In this document: positions 10,322-19,956 of the stretch, piece after piece
Layout of the letters: every line of letters begins with the position of its first letter
Numbering within the stretch: the stretch's first letter is position 1
DNA from: Pectobacterium polaris
GTDB taxonomy: Bacteria; Pseudomonadota; Gammaproteobacteria; Enterobacterales; Enterobacteriaceae
DNA: 64,000 nt
Reading direction: 5' to 3'
Assembly: GCF_002307355.1 (NCBI RefSeq)
Contig: NZ_CP017481.1
Location: forward strand, 2,666,001 to 2,730,000
The notes under the pieces: generated by a model
What the model saw: the letters and a program-made list of their open reading frames with translations, nothing else
Told to the model about the DNA's origin: nothing
Databases searched by the model: none
Made by a program: the position numbers and the translations under genes

Positions 10322-10756
10322 ATGTTTGATTCAATACTTGTAGTTTGCGTAGGAAATATCTGCCGCTCCCCAACAGGGGAGCGTTTGTTGAAACAGGTAT
10401 TGCCTACAAAGAAAATAGCATCAGCAGGGTTGGGGGCTCTGGTAGGAAAACCTGCGGATGAGACAGCCACTAATGTCGCAAAGCAGCATAATCTTTCTCT
10501 GGATGGGCATGAGGCGCAGCAACTGAATTCAGCGCTATGCCGCCAATATGATCTCATTCTGGTTATGGAGAAGGAGCATATTGATGGAGTGTGCCGTATT
10601 GTGCCTGAGGTTCGTGGTAAAACCATGCTTTATGGGCATTGGATAAACCAGCAAGAAATTGCTGATCCATATCGTAAAAGCCGTGAAGCCTTTGAATTCG
10701 TCTATTTACAACTTGAACAGTCAGCGCAGAAATGGGCGCAGGTATTAAGCCGTTAA
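10322..10756 (+). CDS. wzb: Low-molecular-weight protein tyrosine phosphatase Wzb
   Basis: Dephosphorylates the C-terminal tyrosines of Wzc, which cycles the polymerisation/export machine. 144 residues from ATG 10322 (MFDSILVVCVGNICRSPTGER). The catalytic P-loop CVGNICRS has Cys 9 and Arg 15, and the general-acid loop is in DPYRKSREAFE near residues 118-128. An in-frame start at 10304 overlaps the wza end and adds six residues; 10322 matches the E. coli start. 8 nt after wza and 16 nt before wzc. Confidence 0.95.
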   Translation: MFDSILVVCVGNICRSPTGERLLKQVLPTKKIASAGLGALVGKPADETATNVAKQHNLSLDGHEAQQLNSALCRQYDLILVMEKEHIDGVCRIVPEVRGKTMLYGHWINQQEIADPYRKSREAFEFVYLQLEQSAQKWAQVLSR

Positions 10757-10772
10757 TAAGTCAGGGAACCCC

Positions 10773-12938
10773 ATGGCAGAGAAAATTTCAGTAAAAGCAT
10801 CCGAAACGAATACGGATGAGATTGATTTAGGACGTTTGTTGGGAACATTGCTGGATAATCGTTGGTTAATTATTGGTGTTACTGCAGTTTTCACCATTCT
10901 TGGTATTCTTTATGCAAGCTTTGCTACGCCGATTTATAAAGCAGACGCACTCATTCAGGTGGAACAAAGTTCCGGTAATTCTTTGCTGAAAGATATTTCC
11001 AGCGTGTTACCTGATGCGAAACCAGAATCGGCTGCTGAAATTGAGTTGATTAAATCACGCATGGTAGTTGGCAAGACGGTTAACGATCTTTCTTTGGATA
11101 TTATCGCGCAGCAAAAATATTTTCCCGTTTTTGGTAAGGGTTTTTCTCGTTTTATAGGCGAAGAATCTGGAAAAATCGCAGTATCAAGGTTAGAAGTGCC
11201 TCAATCATGGCAGGATGAAGCCATTAATCTTTATGTTATAGATGATAGTAATTACTCAATAGAAGCGGGTGATGTCGTAAAATTTAACGGGAAGGTAGGA
11301 CAGATAGAAAAGCATAATGGCCTTTCTTTATTAGTTAGCGATATTAAAGCTGAAAAAGGTACAGTTTTTTATATTAGAAAATTAAAAACTATTGCCGCGA
11401 TTAATAATGTATTGAATAATTTAGTTGTGGCAGATAAAGGTAAAGATACTGGGGTCCTATCTCTCAGTTATGAGGGTGAAGATCCAGAGCTAACTAATAA
11501 GGTATTAAATAGTATCAGCCAAAATTATCTACAGCAAAATGTCGAGCGTAAATCAGAAGAAGCAGGGAAAAGTCTGGAGTTCCTTAAAGAGCAACTTCCA
11601 AACGTACGGCTGACGCTTGATGAAGCGGATAATAAATTAAACAACTATCGGCAAAAGAATGAATCGGTTGATTTGTCTTTAGAAGCTAAAGCGGTTTTGG
11701 ATACGATGGTGTCCGTCGAGTCTCAACTTAATGAACTAACGTTTAAAGAAGCGGAAATATCTAAGCTGTATACTAAAGAACATCCTGCTTATCGTGCGTT
11801 GATGGAAAAACGAAAAACGCTGGAAGAAGAGCGAGAAAAAATCAACAAACGGGTAGGCGGGATGCCAAAAACTCAGCAGGAAATTTTACGCTTAACGCGT
11901 GATGTGAACGTAGGGCAAGAAGTTTACATGCAGTTGCTAAATAAACAGCAGGAACTGAGCATTAACAAAGCGAGTACGGTCGGTAATGTTCGTATTATTG
12001 ATACTGCAGCACTCCAGCTTAAGCCTGTAAAACCGAAAAAATTAATTATTGTATTATTGGCTATAATCGCCGGTTCAGTAATTTCAACAGCATTTGTTAT
12101 ATTAAAGACCATGTTGCATAAAGGAATTGAAAGCCCAGAGCAACTTGAAGAGTTAGGAATTAATGTGTATGCCAGTGTTCCTTTATCAGAATGGCAACAG
12201 AAGAAAGATAGGTCATTATTAGGAAAAGGCAAGAAAGGTAATACGCGCTCGACTGAGCTTCTGGCTGTGGGTAATCCTGCGGATCTCGCCATTGAAGCGA
12301 TTAGAAGTCTGCGTACCAGTCTACATTTCGCAATGATGGAAGCTAAGAATAATGTACTGATGATTTCTGGTGCTAGCCCTGCAATTGGTAAAACATTTAT
12401 CAGTGCGAACCTTGGTGCTGTTATCGCCCAATCAGGGCAGCGCGTATTAATTATCGACTGTGATATGCGTAAAGGTTATGCCCATGAACTCATGGGCACT
12501 CATGGTACAGATGGCCTTTCCGATATACTTTCTGGGCAGATAGCAGCAGAAAAGAGTGTCCGTAAAACAGCAGTAGAAAACATGGATTTTATTGCTCGTG
12601 GACAAATCCCCCCAAACCCTTCTGAGCTGTTAATGCATAGCCGTTTTTCTCTGTTTATTGACTGGGCTTCAAAGCATTATGATATTGTTCTATTGGATAC
12701 TCCACCAATTTTGGCAGTAACTGATGCTGCAATTATCAGTCGTAATGCTGGAACTTCCCTCTTAGTTGCGCGTTTTGAAGTGAACACTCTGAAAGAAATA
12801 GAGGTTAGTATACGTCGTTTTGAACAAAACGGTGCCGAAATTAAAGGAGTCATTCTTAACGCAATAATGAAACGTGCGACTAGCTATTACAGTTATGGCA
12901 ACTATCATTACACATATGACTATAAGTCTGACACCTGA
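10773..12938 (+). CDS. wzc: Wzc tyrosine-protein kinase / polysaccharide co-polymerase
   Basis: 721-residue inner-membrane PCP-2a protein. The Wzz-like N terminus has a first helix at about residues 31-48 and a long periplasmic coiled-coil region. A second helix lies near 425-447 (KKLIIVLLAIIAGSVISTAFVIL), followed by a cytosolic BY-kinase domain with Walker A GASPAIGKT (about 533-541), Walker A' LIIDCDMRKG and Walker B DIVLLDTPP. The Tyr-rich tail (YYSYGNYHYTYDY) is the autophosphorylation cluster that Wzb dephosphorylates. It sets chain length and couples Wzy polymerisation to Wza export. Confidence 0.96.
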   Translation: MAEKISVKASETNTDEIDLGRLLGTLLDNRWLIIGVTAVFTILGILYASFATPIYKADALIQVEQSSGNSLLKDISSVLPDAKPESAAEIELIKSRMVVGKTVNDLSLDIIAQQKYFPVFGKGFSRFIGEESGKIAVSRLEVPQSWQDEAINLYVIDDSNYSIEAGDVVKFNGKVGQIEKHNGLSLLVSDIKAEKGTVFYIRKLKTIAAINNVLNNLVVADKGKDTGVLSLSYEGEDPELTNKVLNSISQNYLQQNVERKSEEAGKSLEFLKEQLPNVRLTLDEADNKLNNYRQKNESVDLSLEAKAVLDTMVSVESQLNELTFKEAEISKLYTKEHPAYRALMEKRKTLEEEREKINKRVGGMPKTQQEILRLTRDVNVGQEVYMQLLNKQQELSINKASTVGNVRIIDTAALQLKPVKPKKLIIVLLAIIAGSVISTAFVILKTMLHKGIESPEQLEELGINVYASVPLSEWQQKKDRSLLGKGKKGNTRSTELLAVGNPADLAIEAIRSLRTSLHFAMMEAKNNVLMISGASPAIGKTFISANLGAVIAQSGQRVLIIDCDMRKGYAHELMGTHGTDGLSDILSGQIAAEKSVRKTAVENMDFIARGQIPPNPSELLMHSRFSLFIDWASKHYDIVLLDTPPILAVTDAAIISRNAGTSLLVARFEVNTLKEIEVSIRRFEQNGAEIKGVILNAIMKRATSYYSYGNYHYTYDYKSDT

Positions 12939-13000
12939 CTTATATTTATAACATTATAAAAATAGAAATTTTTCAAATTGAGCTATATTTAAATGATGAA

Positions 13001-13032
13001 ATAATAGGCTGAGTGAAAACTCAGCCTATTAT
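13001..13032 (+). promoter_or_regulatory. Perfect 14-bp hairpin with GAAA loop between wzc and rfbA
   Basis: ATAATAGGCTGAGT, loop GAAA, then ACTCAGCCTATTAT: an exact 14-bp inverted repeat ending 15 nt before the rfbA ATG. The stem ends in A/U pairs but no long T run follows. It could be an intrinsic attenuator overcome by RfaH, or an RNA processing/stability element separating the export genes from the sugar genes. Confidence 0.75.
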
Positions 13033-13047
13033 CTATGAGGATTAATA

Positions 13048-13920
13048 ATGAAAGGTATCGTCTTGGCCGGTGGTTCCGGAACACGTCTTTATCCAATAAC
13101 ACTTGGTGTCTCTAAACAACTATTGCCTATTTATGACAAACCGATGGTTTACTATCCATTGTCGACACTTATGCTTGCTGGAATAAGAGATATATTAATT
13201 ATAACAACTCCAGAGGATAATTCTTCATTTCAACGTTTATTAGGTGATGGTGGGAAATTTGGAGTTAATATAAGTTATGCTATTCAGCCCAGTCCAGATG
13301 GTTTAGCTCAGGCGTTCATTATTGGTGAGGAATTTATTGGCAATGATCGATGCTGTTTGGTATTAGGTGATAATATCTTCTATGGTCAATCTTTTTCTCG
13401 TACATTAGAGCAAGCTGCTAGCCGTGAATACGGGGCTACAGTTTTTGGTTATCGAGTCAAGGATCCTGAGCGTTTTGGTGTAGTTGATTTTGACTCAAAT
13501 AATAAGGTTTTGTCTATTGTAGAGAAACCGTTACAGCCAAAATCAAGTTGGGCTGTGACTGGCCTATATTTCTATGACAATCGTGTGGTTGATTTTGCTA
13601 AACAAGTAAAGCCTTCAGAACGAGGTGAGCTTGAAATAACGGCACTTAATCAAATGTATCTCGATGATGATAGCTTGAATGTCGAATTATTAGGCCGTGG
13701 TTTCGCATGGTTAGATACAGGAACACACGAAAGTTTACACGAAGCATCATCATTCGTTGAAACGATTGAACATGTTCAAGGATTAAAAGTTGCTTGCCTT
13801 GAAGAGATTGCTTGGCATAAAGGTTGGCTGGATGATTCGCAACTGGTTCATTATGCAGAACCCATGTTAAAAAATGATTATGGGCGCTATTTAATGTCAC
13901 TGATTAAACCCGTTAGTTGA
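13048..13920 (+). CDS. rfbA: Glucose-1-phosphate thymidylyltransferase
   Basis: First step of dTDP-L-rhamnose synthesis: dTTP + glucose-1-P to dTDP-glucose + PPi. 290 residues with the nucleotidyltransferase signature [13 protein letters not shown] near the N terminus, the catalytic-region lysine in [22 protein letters not shown] and the substrate loop [19 protein letters not shown]. It is clearly RmlA and not GalU/GalF. It starts the dTDP-rhamnose block rfbA-rfbD-rfbC. Confidence 0.95.
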   Translation: MKGIVLAGGSGTRLYPITLGVSKQLLPIYDKPMVYYPLSTLMLAGIRDILIITTPEDNSSFQRLLGDGGKFGVNISYAIQPSPDGLAQAFIIGEEFIGNDRCCLVLGDNIFYGQSFSRTLEQAASREYGATVFGYRVKDPERFGVVDFDSNNKVLSIVEKPLQPKSSWAVTGLYFYDNRVVDFAKQVKPSERGELEITALNQMYLDDDSLNVELLGRGFAWLDTGTHESLHEASSFVETIEHVQGLKVACLEEIAWHKGWLDDSQLVHYAEPMLKNDYGRYLMSLIKPVS

Positions 13921-13932
13921 GATGTTTTAATA

Positions 13933-14805
13933 ATGAAAATACTGATTACTGGTGCAAACGGTCAAGTTGGGACTTGTCTAACTAAAAAATTAAATGGACA
14001 AGTGGAGTTGTTGGCTGTAGATCGTGATCGATTGGATATTACCGATAGAAACGCAGTTTTTAATGTTGTGACTTCATTTCAGCCAGATATTATTATTAAT
14101 GCAGCAGCACATACAGCAGTAGATAAAGCTGAGCAGCAAATTGATCTATCCAATAAAATTAATTGTGATGGGCCACAATTTTTAGCTGAAGCTGCACAGG
14201 AAACTGGGGCTGCGATATTACATATCTCTACGGACTATGTGTTCAACGGAAATAGCGTTAAACCTTATATTGAGTCAGATGTAGTAGATCCACAAAGTAT
14301 ATATGGCAAAAGTAAATATGCAGGTGAACTAGCTGTTTCTACAACATGTACTCGTCATATTATATTAAGAACGGCTTGGGTGTTCTGTGAGGATGGCAAC
14401 AACTTTGTTAAAACGATGCTTCGTTTAGGAAGGGAACGCAGCTCTTTAGGCATTGTAGCAGACCAATATGGTGGTCCTACTTATGCTGGGGATATCGCTG
14501 ATGCATTGATTATTATTGCAAAAGTGATTAATAAAGGAGAATTTGAACATTGGGGCATTTTTCATTTCTGTGGTATGCCTTATGTTACTTGGTTTGATTT
14601 CGCGGAAAAAATATTTGATAAAGCAGTGGAAAATAATGTACTCCCACACAAACCAGTCCTTAAACAATTGAGTACTGAAGAGTATCCAACACCTGCGAAG
14701 CGTCCCAAATTTTCAATGCTTGATTGTAATAAAATAAATAAAACTTTCGATATCCAACCGAGCAATTGGATTGAGTCTCTGAATAATATTAATCTGTACA
14801 AATGA
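13933..14805 (+). CDS. rfbD: dTDP-4-dehydrorhamnose reductase
   Basis: Last step of dTDP-L-rhamnose synthesis, an NAD(P)H-dependent extended SDR. 290 residues. It has the Rossmann motif TGANGQVG (about 6-13), the catalytic STDYVF (Thr/Asp) and YGKSKYAGE (Tyr-x3-Lys), plus the substrate-binding region RTAWVFCEDGNNFVKTMLRL. GC is lower than in the flanks, like the rest of the cluster core. 12 nt after rfbA and 9 nt before rfbC. Confidence 0.94.
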   Translation: MKILITGANGQVGTCLTKKLNGQVELLAVDRDRLDITDRNAVFNVVTSFQPDIIINAAAHTAVDKAEQQIDLSNKINCDGPQFLAEAAQETGAAILHISTDYVFNGNSVKPYIESDVVDPQSIYGKSKYAGELAVSTTCTRHIILRTAWVFCEDGNNFVKTMLRLGRERSSLGIVADQYGGPTYAGDIADALIIIAKVINKGEFEHWGIFHFCGMPYVTWFDFAEKIFDKAVENNVLPHKPVLKQLSTEEYPTPAKRPKFSMLDCNKINKTFDIQPSNWIESLNNINLYK

Positions 14806-14814
14806 GAAGTTACT

Positions 14815-15375
14815 ATGAAAATTATTGATACTAAAATATCTGATGTGAAAATTATTGAACCTACGGTATTTGGCGATGAACGTGGTTTTTTCTTTGAAAG
14901 TTTCAATAATAAAAAATTTGAAGATTCCATTGGTTACTCTGTTGATTTTCTGCAAGATAATCACTCTAAATCTGTTAAAAATGTATTGCGTGGTTTACAT
15001 TATCAAAAGAAACCAGTTGAGCAGGGTAAATTAGTTAGATGTATCCATGGTGAGGTATTTGATGTTGCTGTTGATATTCGTGAGTCTTCAATAACTTTTG
15101 GTCAATGGGTTGGTGTGACTCTTTCTGCTGATAATAAACGTCAGTTATGGATTCCTGAAGGGTTTGCCCATGGGTTTTTAGTACTATCTAATACTGCTGA
15201 ATTTGTTTATAAAACAACGAATTATTATAGTCCTTTGAATGAGGTTTGCCTTAAGTGGAATGATATAAAACTAAACATTCAATGGCCGTTAAATGGAAAT
15301 GTTCCTATTTTATCGGATAAGGATAATAACACAGAAATAACGTTGGATAATATTGTTGCTAAAGTTAAAGGATAG
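14815..15375 (+). CDS. rfbC: dTDP-4-dehydrorhamnose 3,5-epimerase
   Basis: Epimerises dTDP-4-keto-6-deoxy-glucose at C3 and C5. A 186-residue cupin with family motifs EPTVFGDERGFFFESFN, the RGLHYQ catalytic His region, GEVFDVAVDIR, and WIPEGFAHGFLVLS. The dehydratase step (RfbB/RffG) that should precede it is not encoded anywhere in this window. Confidence 0.95.
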   Translation: MKIIDTKISDVKIIEPTVFGDERGFFFESFNNKKFEDSIGYSVDFLQDNHSKSVKNVLRGLHYQKKPVEQGKLVRCIHGEVFDVAVDIRESSITFGQWVGVTLSADNKRQLWIPEGFAHGFLVLSNTAEFVYKTTNYYSPLNEVCLKWNDIKLNIQWPLNGNVPILSDKDNNTEITLDNIVAKVKG

Positions 15376-15381
15376 TCTTAT

Positions 15382-16479
15382 ATGAGTCTGAAGTTTGCAA
15401 CTGTATTTAGAGATTTTGAGACAGTACATTTAACAAAAGACGTTGGTATGATACCTATAGCGATGAGTAAAATTTTCGGTTCAACATCAAAAATATATTA
15501 CTGGTCGAAAAAAAGAAATAAAATAATAAACAATGATTATAAAAATTTTGTTGAGCTTTCACCAATAATTGCATCATCTCGTTTGGGGTTTTTAATAAAG
15601 TTAATTATAGTTTTGCTTAGAGATGATGTTAAATATCTAAATGTATATCATCTTAAAAATGAATCATTTATATTGATTTTTCTTTCGAGAGTTTTTTTTA
15701 TAAAAACTTATCTTAAATTAGATATGTCTATTGAAACTCTTGAGAGACTTCATGATAAAAAAATATCAAGATACATATATCGTTTTTTTATTGAGGTGGT
15801 TTTTCGGATTGCAAATATCGTTAGTGTTGAGAGCGAAGAGCTTAGAAAAAAACTACATGATATTTTTCCGCGATGCAATATTATATATTTACCAAATGGT
15901 ATTGCAAAGGAGACAATTCCAGAGTCTTTTTTTAAAAATAATTCTAAAAAAGAGAATGTATTTTTAGTCGTTGGGAGAATTGGAGCATTTCAGAAAAATC
16001 ATGAAATAATACTCCATGCAATTTCAAAAATAAGAAATTTTAGAAATTGGAAGGTAAAGTTTGTTGGACCTGTGGATAATAAATTTTTACAAACAATCGA
16101 TGATTCTTTTGAAAATGATTCATACCGAGATAGATTTGAGTTTTTGGGTAATAAGAGTAGGGAAGATCTATTTAATCTTTATGAAAATTCAAGGGTTTTT
16201 CTTTTACCTTCTCGTTGGGAAGGGTTTTCTATAGCATTACTAGAAGCTGCATATATGGGATGCTATATAGTTGCTACAGATGTGGGCGGGGTTAGAGAGG
16301 TTAGTAATAATGGCGAGTTCTCAACCATAATTAAAGGCTGCGATAATGAGCTGGCTCATGTAATGCAGTGTATTATTGATGGAACTCTTGATACAGAGCG
16401 TCAGCGGGAAGAAAGGAAAAAATTTTTAGAACAAGAGTATAATTTGGAGAAAAACTTAAGGGAAATCAATTGGAAGTAA
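15382..16479 (+). CDS. Glycosyltransferase, GT4 family
   Basis: 365-residue cytosolic or membrane-associated GT-B enzyme. The C-terminal half has the GT4 pattern: VFLVVGRIGAFQKNHEIILHA, EFLGNKSREDLFNLYENSRVFLLPSRWEGFSIALLEAAYMGCYIVATDVGG, which contains the conserved E-x7-E (EGFSIALLE). The N terminus has no recognised specificity. Donor and acceptor cannot be read from the sequence; rhamnose is plausible given the adjacent rfb genes. Very AT-rich codon use. Confidence 0.85.
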   Translation: MSLKFATVFRDFETVHLTKDVGMIPIAMSKIFGSTSKIYYWSKKRNKIINNDYKNFVELSPIIASSRLGFLIKLIIVLLRDDVKYLNVYHLKNESFILIFLSRVFFIKTYLKLDMSIETLERLHDKKISRYIYRFFIEVVFRIANIVSVESEELRKKLHDIFPRCNIIYLPNGIAKETIPESFFKNNSKKENVFLVVGRIGAFQKNHEIILHAISKIRNFRNWKVKFVGPVDNKFLQTIDDSFENDSYRDRFEFLGNKSREDLFNLYENSRVFLLPSRWEGFSIALLEAAYMGCYIVATDVGGVREVSNNGEFSTIIKGCDNELAHVMQCIIDGTLDTERQREERKKFLEQEYNLEKNLREINWK

Positions 16480-16800
16480 TATCTTTATAGCTGAATTAGT
16501 AAGTTTTTTTTATGACTTATTTTAAACTACACTGGGAATAAAACTACTTGGTACTATATTACAAATCAACCTCTCCGAAATTATTATTTCCTTTAACAGA
16601 ATTGAATGTATTCAATGCGATTATGGTTTGTGTTGATTGTAATTAAATTCCCTCAACTGGTCTAATATAAATAGAGGTGTAATTAACCATAGGTGTTTTT
16701 TTATGCGAATGCTAAGGGGTGAAATCGATTTGATACGTTAAATAACCTATCTAAAGTTTAAGTAAATCAATAGTGTTGTGAGTTATTTAGAGAAAATATT
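16480..16800. other. AT-rich intergenic stretch, no gene seen
   Basis: 321 nt between the first GT4 gene and wzx. All frames are closed by stops, and I recognise no relic or clear promoter. Such gaps are unusual inside a polysaccharide operon and may mark a past recombination joint. Confidence 0.5.
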
Positions 16801-18036
16801 GTGAAAATAAACATAAGAAATCTAGGATATTCGTTTTCCCTGAATATTTTAAACGCTTTATTTCCGTTAATGACATTGCCATTCGTTTTTAGAGCTTTTA
16901 CACCAGATTATTATGGTGAGTATGTGTTGGTTAATATTATTTACCAAATAGTATTCACTATTTCAAGTTCAGTATTAACTCAGTATTTTATTCGTGAGTA
17001 TACTTTCTCTTTTGCAAATGAGCCTGACGAAATTCGGTATAAATGTGGTGAGTATATACTAATTCAACTGTTCTTTTCTTTTATGGGGGTTGTTTTATAT
17101 TCTATATTGATTCTTACTTTTTACAAAATATCAAATGCAAATTTAAGTCTAGCTTTGTGGTTTTACATACCTCTCTTTTTTTCTTTTCTTAACGTAGACT
17201 GGTATTATTATGCGACACAAAAATATAGAGCTATTTTTTATAGAACGCTAGTTGTTAAATCTGTGATTTTATTTTTTGTTTTCTTCTTTATAAATAAAGA
17301 TGAAGATATTGGGATTTACTCATTCATCATTGCTGTATCTTACTCAGCCACAATACTTATTGGCTTTTTATATATAATTAAAGATATTTGTTTCAAAAAA
17401 CCATCTTTTATATCATATAAAAAACACTTTTTCGGTGTGAGGCATTTCTTTTTCAATTCATTCATTGGACTAGGTTATCAATATATTGATCAGTTGATAC
17501 TTAGTATGTTGCTTGATCGAAAAGATCTTGCCATATTAAATATATTAAAACAAATAATTGCAATGCTTGCTCTCTTTCCTGCTACCCTATGCAGATACAT
17601 GTTACCAGATGCTATTAATAGCTATGTTTCAGGAAATGAAATAATATATCATAAAAAATATGATCGATTTTTTTTAATCTCAATATCATTTATTTCAGTA
17701 GCATTTTTATTTTTGGGATTTGAGTTTTTATCGATTCTAACAGGTGAAAAGTATACTTTTTCATTCAATGATGTTTTGATGTGTTCTTTGTGCTTTACTG
17801 TTACTGCTGTGTCCGTTTTTATAGATACCCAGTATAGCATCCCGCAAAGAAGAGAGTTCATCACAACAAGATCTAACATGGCGGTATTAATTGTTTTTCT
17901 AATGTTACTTTATCCATTGATAATTATTTTAAATTATAAAGGTGCTTTAGTTAGTATGTTTTTTGCCGAGATGTCAGGGGTGATAGTAATGATTTTATCA
18001 CATAGGTTAATCAATAAAAAACATCAGAAGTATTGA
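16801..18036 (+). CDS. wzx: Wzx-type polysaccharide flippase
   Basis: 411-residue, highly hydrophobic protein with about 12 membrane helices. It begins with the typical PST/MOP-superfamily segment RNLGYSFSLNILNALFPLMTLPFVFRAFTPDYYGEY. Expected to flip undecaprenyl-PP-linked repeat units to the periplasmic face. The start is GTG 16801, preceded by AGAGAAAA. One nucleotide separates its stop from the next gene. The assignment rests on topology, the N-terminal family pattern and the operon; Wzx sequences diverge quickly. Confidence 0.85.
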   Translation: MKINIRNLGYSFSLNILNALFPLMTLPFVFRAFTPDYYGEYVLVNIIYQIVFTISSSVLTQYFIREYTFSFANEPDEIRYKCGEYILIQLFFSFMGVVLYSILILTFYKISNANLSLALWFYIPLFFSFLNVDWYYYATQKYRAIFYRTLVVKSVILFFVFFFINKDEDIGIYSFIIAVSYSATILIGFLYIIKDICFKKPSFISYKKHFFGVRHFFFNSFIGLGYQYIDQLILSMLLDRKDLAILNILKQIIAMLALFPATLCRYMLPDAINSYVSGNEIIYHKKYDRFFLISISFISVAFLFLGFEFLSILTGEKYTFSFNDVLMCSLCFTVTAVSVFIDTQYSIPQRREFITTRSNMAVLIVFLMLLYPLIIILNYKGALVSMFFAEMSGVIVMILSHRLINKKHQKY

Positions 18037-18037
18037 T

Positions 18038-18952
18038 ATGAAAAAAATATCTATAATATTAGTAAGTTATAATTCTTGTGAATTAACATTGCAGACAATC
18101 AAATCCATCTATGAAAAAACGCAGGGCATTACATTTGAAGTAATTCTAGTTGATAATAATTCTATCGACGACACTTTGGTGCAAGTGGAAAAGTTATTTC
18201 CAAAAGTTATTTGTATAAAAAATAATGAAAACAAAGGATTTGGTTCAGCTAATAATCTCGGTGCTAAGAGGGCGAGTGGCGACTATCTATTTCTCTTAAA
18301 TACAGATACCTTACTAATATCTAATGCTGTAAAAATATTGTCGGATTATTTAGATCTACCTGAGAATAAAAATGTTGTTGCTGTAGGTGGGAATCTAGTA
18401 GATATAAATCATAGACCAATGACATCACATTCTAAACTCTTCCCTGGTGTGCTTTTTGAAATAAATGAATTGTTTTTTAATTTCTTGCATAAAATTAAAA
18501 TCTTTAATTATTTTTTTAACTTCTCTGGAAAAGCAATACAATTCAGAGGTAGTGTATCTGGTGCAGATTGCATGATAAGAAAAAAACAATTCGATGAGAT
18601 TAACGGATTTGATGAAGATTATTTTCTTTATTATGAAGAAACCGATCTTTTTTATAGGTTGACTAGATATAATTATTTAGTGGCAAATGTTCCGAATGCC
18701 AAGATAATTCATTTAGAAGGTGGTTCTGAAAAAAATAAAGAGCGCACATTAGAACGGTCCTTTGCTAGTAAAAATATTTATATGTCAAAACATAAGTCTT
18801 CTTTAATTATTCATATTATTAGATTTTTATCTGTTTTAAAGTCCAGTTCAAGAATTATCCTTTTTAGTCTTGTTAAAGAGAAAAAAGAGTACTGGCAGGC
18901 TATAAAAAAAATTGAAAATAAAGTATATTCTGAAAATCGGCATTTGAAATGA
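18038..18952 (+). CDS. Glycosyltransferase, GT2 family (rhamnosyltransferase-like)
   Basis: 304-residue GT-A enzyme. It has SIILVSYNSCELTLQTIKSIYE, VDNNSIDDT, ENKGFGSANNLGAKRASGDYLFLLNTDT (metal-binding Asp in the DTD context), and the acceptor side GSVSGADCMIRKKQFDEINGFDEDYFLYYEETDLFYRL. This ED-containing pattern is typical of WbbL-like rhamnosyltransferases, which would fit the dTDP-rhamnose genes. The 3' end overlaps the next gene by 4 nt (ATGA). Confidence 0.85.
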   Translation: MKKISIILVSYNSCELTLQTIKSIYEKTQGITFEVILVDNNSIDDTLVQVEKLFPKVICIKNNENKGFGSANNLGAKRASGDYLFLLNTDTLLISNAVKILSDYLDLPENKNVVAVGGNLVDINHRPMTSHSKLFPGVLFEINELFFNFLHKIKIFNYFFNFSGKAIQFRGSVSGADCMIRKKQFDEINGFDEDYFLYYEETDLFYRLTRYNYLVANVPNAKIIHLEGGSEKNKERTLERSFASKNIYMSKHKSSLIIHIIRFLSVLKSSSRIILFSLVKEKKEYWQAIKKIENKVYSENRHLK

Positions 18953-19956
18953 AAAAAAATATAGTAAGTTATAGAGTATTATGTTTGTTATTTTTCTTAA
19001 TACTGTCTCTTATTGCAGGATTAAGGGCAGGACATGATCCTGATTATCTTAATTATAAAGAGATATATGATTACTCAGGTATCGTATCAAACATTGATAT
19101 TGAGCCAGCATATTTATGGTTAAATATTTTTTTAAAGAATATAAATGTTAATTTTGAAGGCTTAGTTCTAATAATAGCAATTTTTTCATTGATGATAAAA
19201 TCCTCTGTTATTATAAGATATTCAGAGTATGTTTTTCTAAGCGCAATTATATATATATCATCAATCTATATAATGTTTGATCTTATTGCTATAAGGCAAG
19301 GTCTCTCTATTTCATTTCTTATGCTTGCGGCCAGTTATTCTGCTAGTAATAAAAAAATAGCACTTTTATGGGTTTTTATTGCTTCTCTATTCCATATTGC
19401 ATCTTTAATATTTCTTCCTATGGTTTTTATTCTTGGAAGAGAGTTTAGTAAAAAATTCCTTATGATATGTTTGGGGTTTTTAATATTTATTATTACCACA
19501 TCATCTATATTTTCATTCATAGATTTTTTGCAAAATTTAAATGTTATACCTGGCTTCGTTTTATCGAAACTTTCTGTTTATTCTTCGTATAATAACGAAG
19601 GTGGTTATTCCTATAAGCAAATCTTAGTTTCAATTGTTGCGTTCATTATATATACGCGAGTTGAATGTCCACAGTATGTGAGATCGTGTTGTATTATTTA
19701 TATATTTGGTTGTGTTATATCTTCACTTTTTTCATCAATTAGTGATATTGCATTTCGAATGAAATGGTTTTTCTTATGGGGTGAGATTTTCTTTTTTCCT
19801 TATATCTTAAAGTTCTTTTGGTATAAAGTAAAAACACCAGAAGCCTACGTGTTGTTAAAAATGGTATTTATATTATTATTGTTAATTGTATATATATATC
19901 CTGCATATCTCCTTGTGCTATCGATACATGAGCGTGGATTTAGCCTTATCTTTTAG
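18949..19956 (+). CDS. wzy: EpsG-like Wzy polysaccharide polymerase
   Basis: 335-residue protein with about 10 predicted membrane helices. The EpsG/Wzy-type motifs GLRAGHDPDYLNYKEIY near the N terminus and AIRQGLSISFLMLAASY in the middle suggest the repeat-unit polymerase acting in the periplasmic leaflet. It is the only polymerase candidate in the cluster. Start at 18949 overlapping the GT2 gene, so translational coupling is likely. Individual Wzy proteins share little sequence, so confidence comes from motif plus topology plus position. Confidence 0.8.
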   Translation: MKKNIVSYRVLCLLFFLILSLIAGLRAGHDPDYLNYKEIYDYSGIVSNIDIEPAYLWLNIFLKNINVNFEGLVLIIAIFSLMIKSSVIIRYSEYVFLSAIIYISSIYIMFDLIAIRQGLSISFLMLAASYSASNKKIALLWVFIASLFHIASLIFLPMVFILGREFSKKFLMICLGFLIFIITTSSIFSFIDFLQNLNVIPGFVLSKLSVYSSYNNEGGYSYKQILVSIVAFIIYTRVECPQYVRSCCIIYIFGCVISSLFSSISDIAFRMKWFFLWGEIFFFPYILKFFWYKVKTPEAYVLLKMVFILLLLIVYIYPAYLLVLSIHERGFSLIF

